A stretch of DNA of 64,000 nt. It comes from Roseivirga sp. E12 (GTDB lineage Bacteria > Bacteroidota > Bacteroidia > Cytophagales > Cyclobacteriaceae). Under the pieces are notes generated by a model. It was not told the DNA's origin, made no database searches, and worked only from the letters and a program-made list of their open reading frames with translations. Shown here one piece after another: positions 60,741 through 64,000 of this stretch. The stretch's first letter is position 1; every line of letters begins with the position of its first letter. The translations under genes and the position numbers were made by a program. The stretch is from positions 186,001 to 250,000 of the forward strand of contig NZ_JAGFMD010000007.1 in the NCBI RefSeq assembly GCF_017592825.1, given 5' to 3'.

Positions 60741-63140
60741 ATGCTAAAGAATTACTTTTTAATCGTTCTCCGCACCATTCGAAAAAATCCTGGCTATGCA
60801 GGGGTCAATATTCTCGGGTTAACACTGGGTATCACTGCCTTCTTGATGATCGTATTGGTGGTTAGGTATGAGCTGAGCTACGATAAATTTCATTCAGAAA
60901 CAGAGAAGATTTTTCGGATCAATAATGAGCTTAGATTATCCAGTGGTAATTATAAGTATCCGACAACAGCTTCGGCCTTTGGACCCGGCTTACTAAACGA
61001 AATGCCTGAAGTGACTGCCTTCACCCGGCTGGGCGGAGCAGGCCAACAAATCATTATTGAGGTAGAAACAGAGTTATTTAAAGAAGAGAATCACTTTTTT
61101 GCTGATAGCACTTTCCTTGAGTTTTTCAATTTTGACTTGTTGCGTGGTAATAAATCTGAGGTTTTGGACGACCCTAATACTGCTGTTTTTACCGAGTCAG
61201 CAGCCATGCGATACTTTGGTACACGGGATGTGATTGGTAAAGAATTTAAGGTAAAAGGAGGCAATGAAACCAATTATGTGGTCACAGGTCTATTGAAAGA
61301 TATTCCCCAAAACTCTCATATTCAATTTCAAATCCTACTGTCTATTGAGACATTAAGAAACGGAGGCAATGGACTCAATAATTGGAATGCTCAGGGCTTC
61401 TATACTTTCATCAGGTTGACCGATCCTGTTCATGCTGAAAAGGTGATGACAACCATGTTGGACCTGAGGGACAAGAATGTCAATAAGGAGCAGCAGAATG
61501 TTGTAAACCCGGACCTAACCCCGTTCGAAGACATTCACCTGAAGTCGAATTTGAGAAATGAAATAGTACCAAACGGCAGCATGGATGTTGTCTATATCTT
61601 TTCTGCCATAGCCGTTTTTGTATTGGTGATCGCAGGGATCAATTATATGAACCTAGCTACTGCCAGATCTGCTCGAAGAGCCCAGGAAGTGGGTATTCGT
61701 AAGGTTTTAGGCGCGTATAAAAAGCAGTTGGTTAGTCAATTTCTGAGCGAATCAATTATGCTGACCTTGATAGCTACCTTACTTTCTGTTGGAATAGTAG
61801 CCTTGCTATTGGGACCATTCGGAGTGTATATCAATAAGTCCTTGACCTTGGATATGCTGCTAGATTTGGAAGTGATTGGTCTACTTGGAGGCGTCCTTTT
61901 AATCATCGGTTTTGGGTCGGGGATTTACCCCGCATTGTTTCTTTCTGCCTTTAGGCCAGCTATTGTATTAAAAGGGAAGCTCGTTCCAGGAATGGGAAGC
62001 TCGGGTTTCTTTAGAAAGGCTCTGGTTGTTTTTCAGTTCGTTATCTCGATCGTGATGATGATTGGCACCACAATGGTTTACAATCAGTTGAGCTTTATGA
62101 AGAACAAGTCATTGGGCTTTCGAAAAGACAATATCCTTGTTGTTTCAAACACCAATCAGGCCATCACACCTCAGCTCAACACTTTCAAGAATGAGCTGGT
62201 GAATCACCCGAATGTTGAGGCAGTGACAGCCACCTTAAGTAAGCCTGGAGGTCTTAGACCAATAATGTTTGTAAAGTCAGAAACAGTTATCGATGACGAA
62301 GGAGGGCTCAACCTTGCTGGAATCAATATTGATTTTGACTACATGAGTACCATGGAGATTGAAATTGTTGACGGCAGGGACTTCGATTCACAAACGCCTA
62401 CAGATTCTACCGCTGCTATCATTGTAAACCGACAAGCTGCTCAAGAACTGAACCTCGAAGACCCTGTAGGTAAGATGATCGAGGTCCGAAACTTCCAGGG
62501 TCAGTGGGAGAGGAAAAGAATTATAGGCCTAATTGACAATATCAATTTCGAGCCATTACAGCGGAAAACAGAATCGTGTTTTTATGCCAACTTCTTGCCG
62601 AATTATCAACACCTATTTATCAAACTAGGAGAGGAGGATGCATCGCAAACAATACAACATGTAGAGGAGTTATGGGCGAAGTTTGCACCCGCTCAACCCT
62701 TTGAGTATTCTTTTCTTGACGATGATTTAAATGCCTTGTACAGCTCTGAAGAAGAGCTCAGCCAGATCATAATCTATTTTGCTTTTCTAGCGATTGGTAT
62801 TGCTTGCCTTGGTCTTTTTGGCCTTGCCTCATTCTCTACTGAACAGCGAATTAAGGAGATAGGAGTGCGTAAGGTGCTTGGCGCTACACTAGGACAAGTG
62901 CTTTTCTTGCTGTCCAAAGACTTTGCAACGCTGATTGTATTGGCTATTCTAATTGCCTCGCCTGCGGCTTATTATTTGACCAACTTGTGGCTTCAAAACT
63001 TTGCCTTTGCCGTAGAGGTGACTGTCACCACCTTTTTGGTGGCCGGCTTGGGCGCTTTAGTGATTGCCCTCTTGACGGTGAGCTATAAAACTTGCATGGC
63101 AGCTATATCCAATCCAGTGAAGGCTTTGAGATCAGAATAA
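60741..63140 (+). CDS. FtsX/MacB-family ABC transporter permease
   Basis: 799 residues, the long double-module type: N-terminal membrane helix, MacB periplasmic core domain (about 45-250), three-helix FtsX domain (about 280-420, FVLVIAGINYMNLATARSARRAQEVGIRKVLGA), then a second helix, periplasmic core (about 440-650) and FtsX domain (about 670-790, LFGLASFSTEQRIKEIGVRKVLGATLG). The family moves lipoproteins, peptides, drugs or signals using mechanical force. The ATPase partner is 140 bases downstream. Confidence 0.92.
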   Translation: MLKNYFLIVLRTIRKNPGYAGVNILGLTLGITAFLMIVLVVRYELSYDKFHSETEKIFRINNELRLSSGNYKYPTTASAFGPGLLNEMPEVTAFTRLGGAGQQIIIEVETELFKEENHFFADSTFLEFFNFDLLRGNKSEVLDDPNTAVFTESAAMRYFGTRDVIGKEFKVKGGNETNYVVTGLLKDIPQNSHIQFQILLSIETLRNGGNGLNNWNAQGFYTFIRLTDPVHAEKVMTTMLDLRDKNVNKEQQNVVNPDLTPFEDIHLKSNLRNEIVPNGSMDVVYIFSAIAVFVLVIAGINYMNLATARSARRAQEVGIRKVLGAYKKQLVSQFLSESIMLTLIATLLSVGIVALLLGPFGVYINKSLTLDMLLDLEVIGLLGGVLLIIGFGSGIYPALFLSAFRPAIVLKGKLVPGMGSSGFFRKALVVFQFVISIVMMIGTTMVYNQLSFMKNKSLGFRKDNILVVSNTNQAITPQLNTFKNELVNHPNVEAVTATLSKPGGLRPIMFVKSETVIDDEGGLNLAGINIDFDYMSTMEIEIVDGRDFDSQTPTDSTAAIIVNRQAAQELNLEDPVGKMIEVRNFQGQWERKRIIGLIDNINFEPLQRKTESCFYANFLPNYQHLFIKLGEEDASQTIQHVEELWAKFAPAQPFEYSFLDDDLNALYSSEEELSQIIIYFAFLAIGIACLGLFGLASFSTEQRIKEIGVRKVLGATLGQVLFLLSKDFATLIVLAILIASPAAYYLTNLWLQNFAFAVEVTVTTFLVAGLGALVIALLTVSYKTCMAAISNPVKALRSE

Positions 63141-63280
63141 AAGTGTCATAATCGAACAAGGGTGATCGAAATTGTACATATTTCAATAGTGTACTCTTCG
63201 CCTAAAGCCTAAAATCAATATATTCGCTATTGGCATATAAATTGGTAAATGCATTGAGGTCAAAACATTAATCAAGACAA

Positions 63281-63955
63281 ATGATAAAACTACAAGACAT
63301 TGATAAATACATCGATTCTAAGTATCAGAGAACTTTCATTCTGAAGGGGATCGACTTAGAAATTGAACAAGGTGAGTTCGTAACCATCATGGGGCCTAGT
63401 GGAGCCGGTAAATCAACTTTAATGAACATCATTGGAATGTTGGACGAACCTTCGCAAGGAGAGTATTACTTCTTCGATGAACCCATCCATAAAATGAAGG
63501 AACGCAAGCGTTCTGAGTTACATAAACATCATATCGGCTTTGTATTTCAAGCTTATCACTTGATTGATGAATTGACGGTTTATGAAAACATTGAGACACC
63601 TCTCTTGTACAAGGGAGTAAAGTCTTCGGAAAGAAAAAGTCTAGTCGCAGAAATGCTGGATCGTTTCCAAATGGTAGCGAAGAAGGATCTTTTTCCAGAA
63701 CAACTTTCGGGTGGTCAGCAACAATTAGTAGGTGTAGCAAGGGCATTGATTGGTCAGCCTAAGCTTTTACTTGCCGATGAGCCTACCGGTAACCTGCATT
63801 CAGATCAGGCTGAAGAAATCATGGAACTCTTCCAGAAACTGAATGAAGAAGGAATGACAATCATCCAGGTAACCCACTCTAAAGAGAATGCATCGTATGG
63901 AAAGCGAACCATCAACTTAGTGGATGGCGGACTTGATAGAGACGATAGGCACTAG
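63281..63955 (+). CDS. ABC transporter ATP-binding protein (LolD/MacB type)
   Basis: 224 residues: Walker A GPSGAGKST, Q-loop VFQAYHLIDELTVYEN, signature LSGGQQQLVGVARAL, Walker B LLLADEPTGNLHSDQ and the H-loop VTHSKENASYGKR. The QQQ is followed by Leu instead of the more usual Arg. It pairs with the upstream FtsX permease. A hairpin right after the gene suggests the end of the operon. Confidence 0.95.
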   Translation: MIKLQDIDKYIDSKYQRTFILKGIDLEIEQGEFVTIMGPSGAGKSTLMNIIGMLDEPSQGEYYFFDEPIHKMKERKRSELHKHHIGFVFQAYHLIDELTVYENIETPLLYKGVKSSERKSLVAEMLDRFQMVAKKDLFPEQLSGGQQQLVGVARALIGQPKLLLADEPTGNLHSDQAEEIMELFQKLNEEGMTIIQVTHSKENASYGKRTINLVDGGLDRDDRH

Positions 63956-63975
63956 AGTCTAGCCAAAAAAATTAA

Positions 63976-64000
63976 AAGTCATCTCATATCGAGATGACTT
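63976..64000 (+). terminator. terminator hairpin after the ABC ATPase (window edge)
   Basis: AAGTCATCTC-ATATC-GAGATGACTT, a perfect 10-bp stem with a 5-base loop. The T-tract, if any, lies beyond the window; A-rich sequence precedes it, which suits termination in either direction. Confidence 0.75.

Noticed and set aside
1-64000. tRNA, rRNA, CRISPR, insertion sequence or prophage genes
   Set aside because: I looked for CCA-type tRNA ends, repeat-spacer arrays, transposase motifs and terminal inverted repeats in the gaps and found none that could be supported.

Overview
The window looks like chromosomal DNA of a marine-type member of the phylum Bacteroidota, most likely order Cytophagales (family-level placement is inference). 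Supporting signs are: a TonB-dependent receptor with an N-terminal carboxypeptidase-like domain; a secreted protein with a type IX secretion C-terminal sorting domain; an ECF sigma/FecR pair; a MurF-Alr fusion; OmpA, patatin and phosphoesterase proteins built on outer-membrane barrels; -7 boxes of the Bacteroidota type TAnnTTTG; few Shine-Dalgarno sequences; and moderate-to-low GC. I see no rRNA, tRNA, CRISPR array, insertion sequence or prophage, and no gene-free stretch longer than about 215 bases.

Layout. 1-15723 is a co-directional block: truncated aldehyde dehydrogenase, tpiA-prmA, a 1559-residue secreted protein of unknown function with a TlpA-like thioredoxin, an M20 dipeptidase, a DsbD-like reductase with a copper P-type ATPase, and an M23 peptidase closed by a clear terminator. 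15739-25588 holds envelope proteins: a patatin-barrel fusion, an OmpA/PD40 protein, a transglutaminase-like exported protein, a PepSY protein, a large AsmA-like protein, and a RidA-family protein. 25757-29271 (minus) is purE-purK and a membrane MutS-like ATPase. 29407-32518 is an ECF sigma/FecR/STN-protein signalling operon. 32515-39244 (minus) holds feoAB, an HTTM protein, murF-alr and csaA, with an unlisted 53-codon gene on the plus strand at 36298. 39354-42177 encodes a small exported protein and a TonB receptor. 42182-45312 (minus) is a diverged hisA-like gene and a two-component system. 45435-49276 holds a T9SS cargo protein, lysA, a cytochrome c and a propeller lipoprotein. 49277-56875 holds a LytTR response regulator, a six-PAS soluble histidine kinase and a phosphoesterase-barrel fusion. 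57027-60705 is a small cluster with two Pycsar-effector-type membrane proteins, one of them fused to an HD domain, around a Crp/Fnr regulator and a propeller protein. 60741-64000 is an FtsX/MacB-type ABC system ending in a hairpin.

How the parts work together. Three regulatory modules stand out. (1) The OmpR-type two-component operon is divergent from the T9SS cargo gene; between them lie four TTAACA/C sites spaced 10-11 bp apart, next to a perfect -7 box, and a related TTAACA pair recurs about 24 kb away upstream of the PepSY gene. (2) An ECF sigma/FecR pair is followed by an STN-domain protein that lacks any TonB-receptor barrel. (3) The PycTM/Crp/HD-PycTM cluster has no nucleotide cyclase in view, so it is a candidate variant nucleotide-signalling or membrane-defence system, or a housekeeping relative of one. 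Other points of note are a HisA homologue with its catalytic Asp replaced by Ser, a DsbD-like protein with a duplicated periplasmic domain, and seven convergent gene pairs with almost no space between them.
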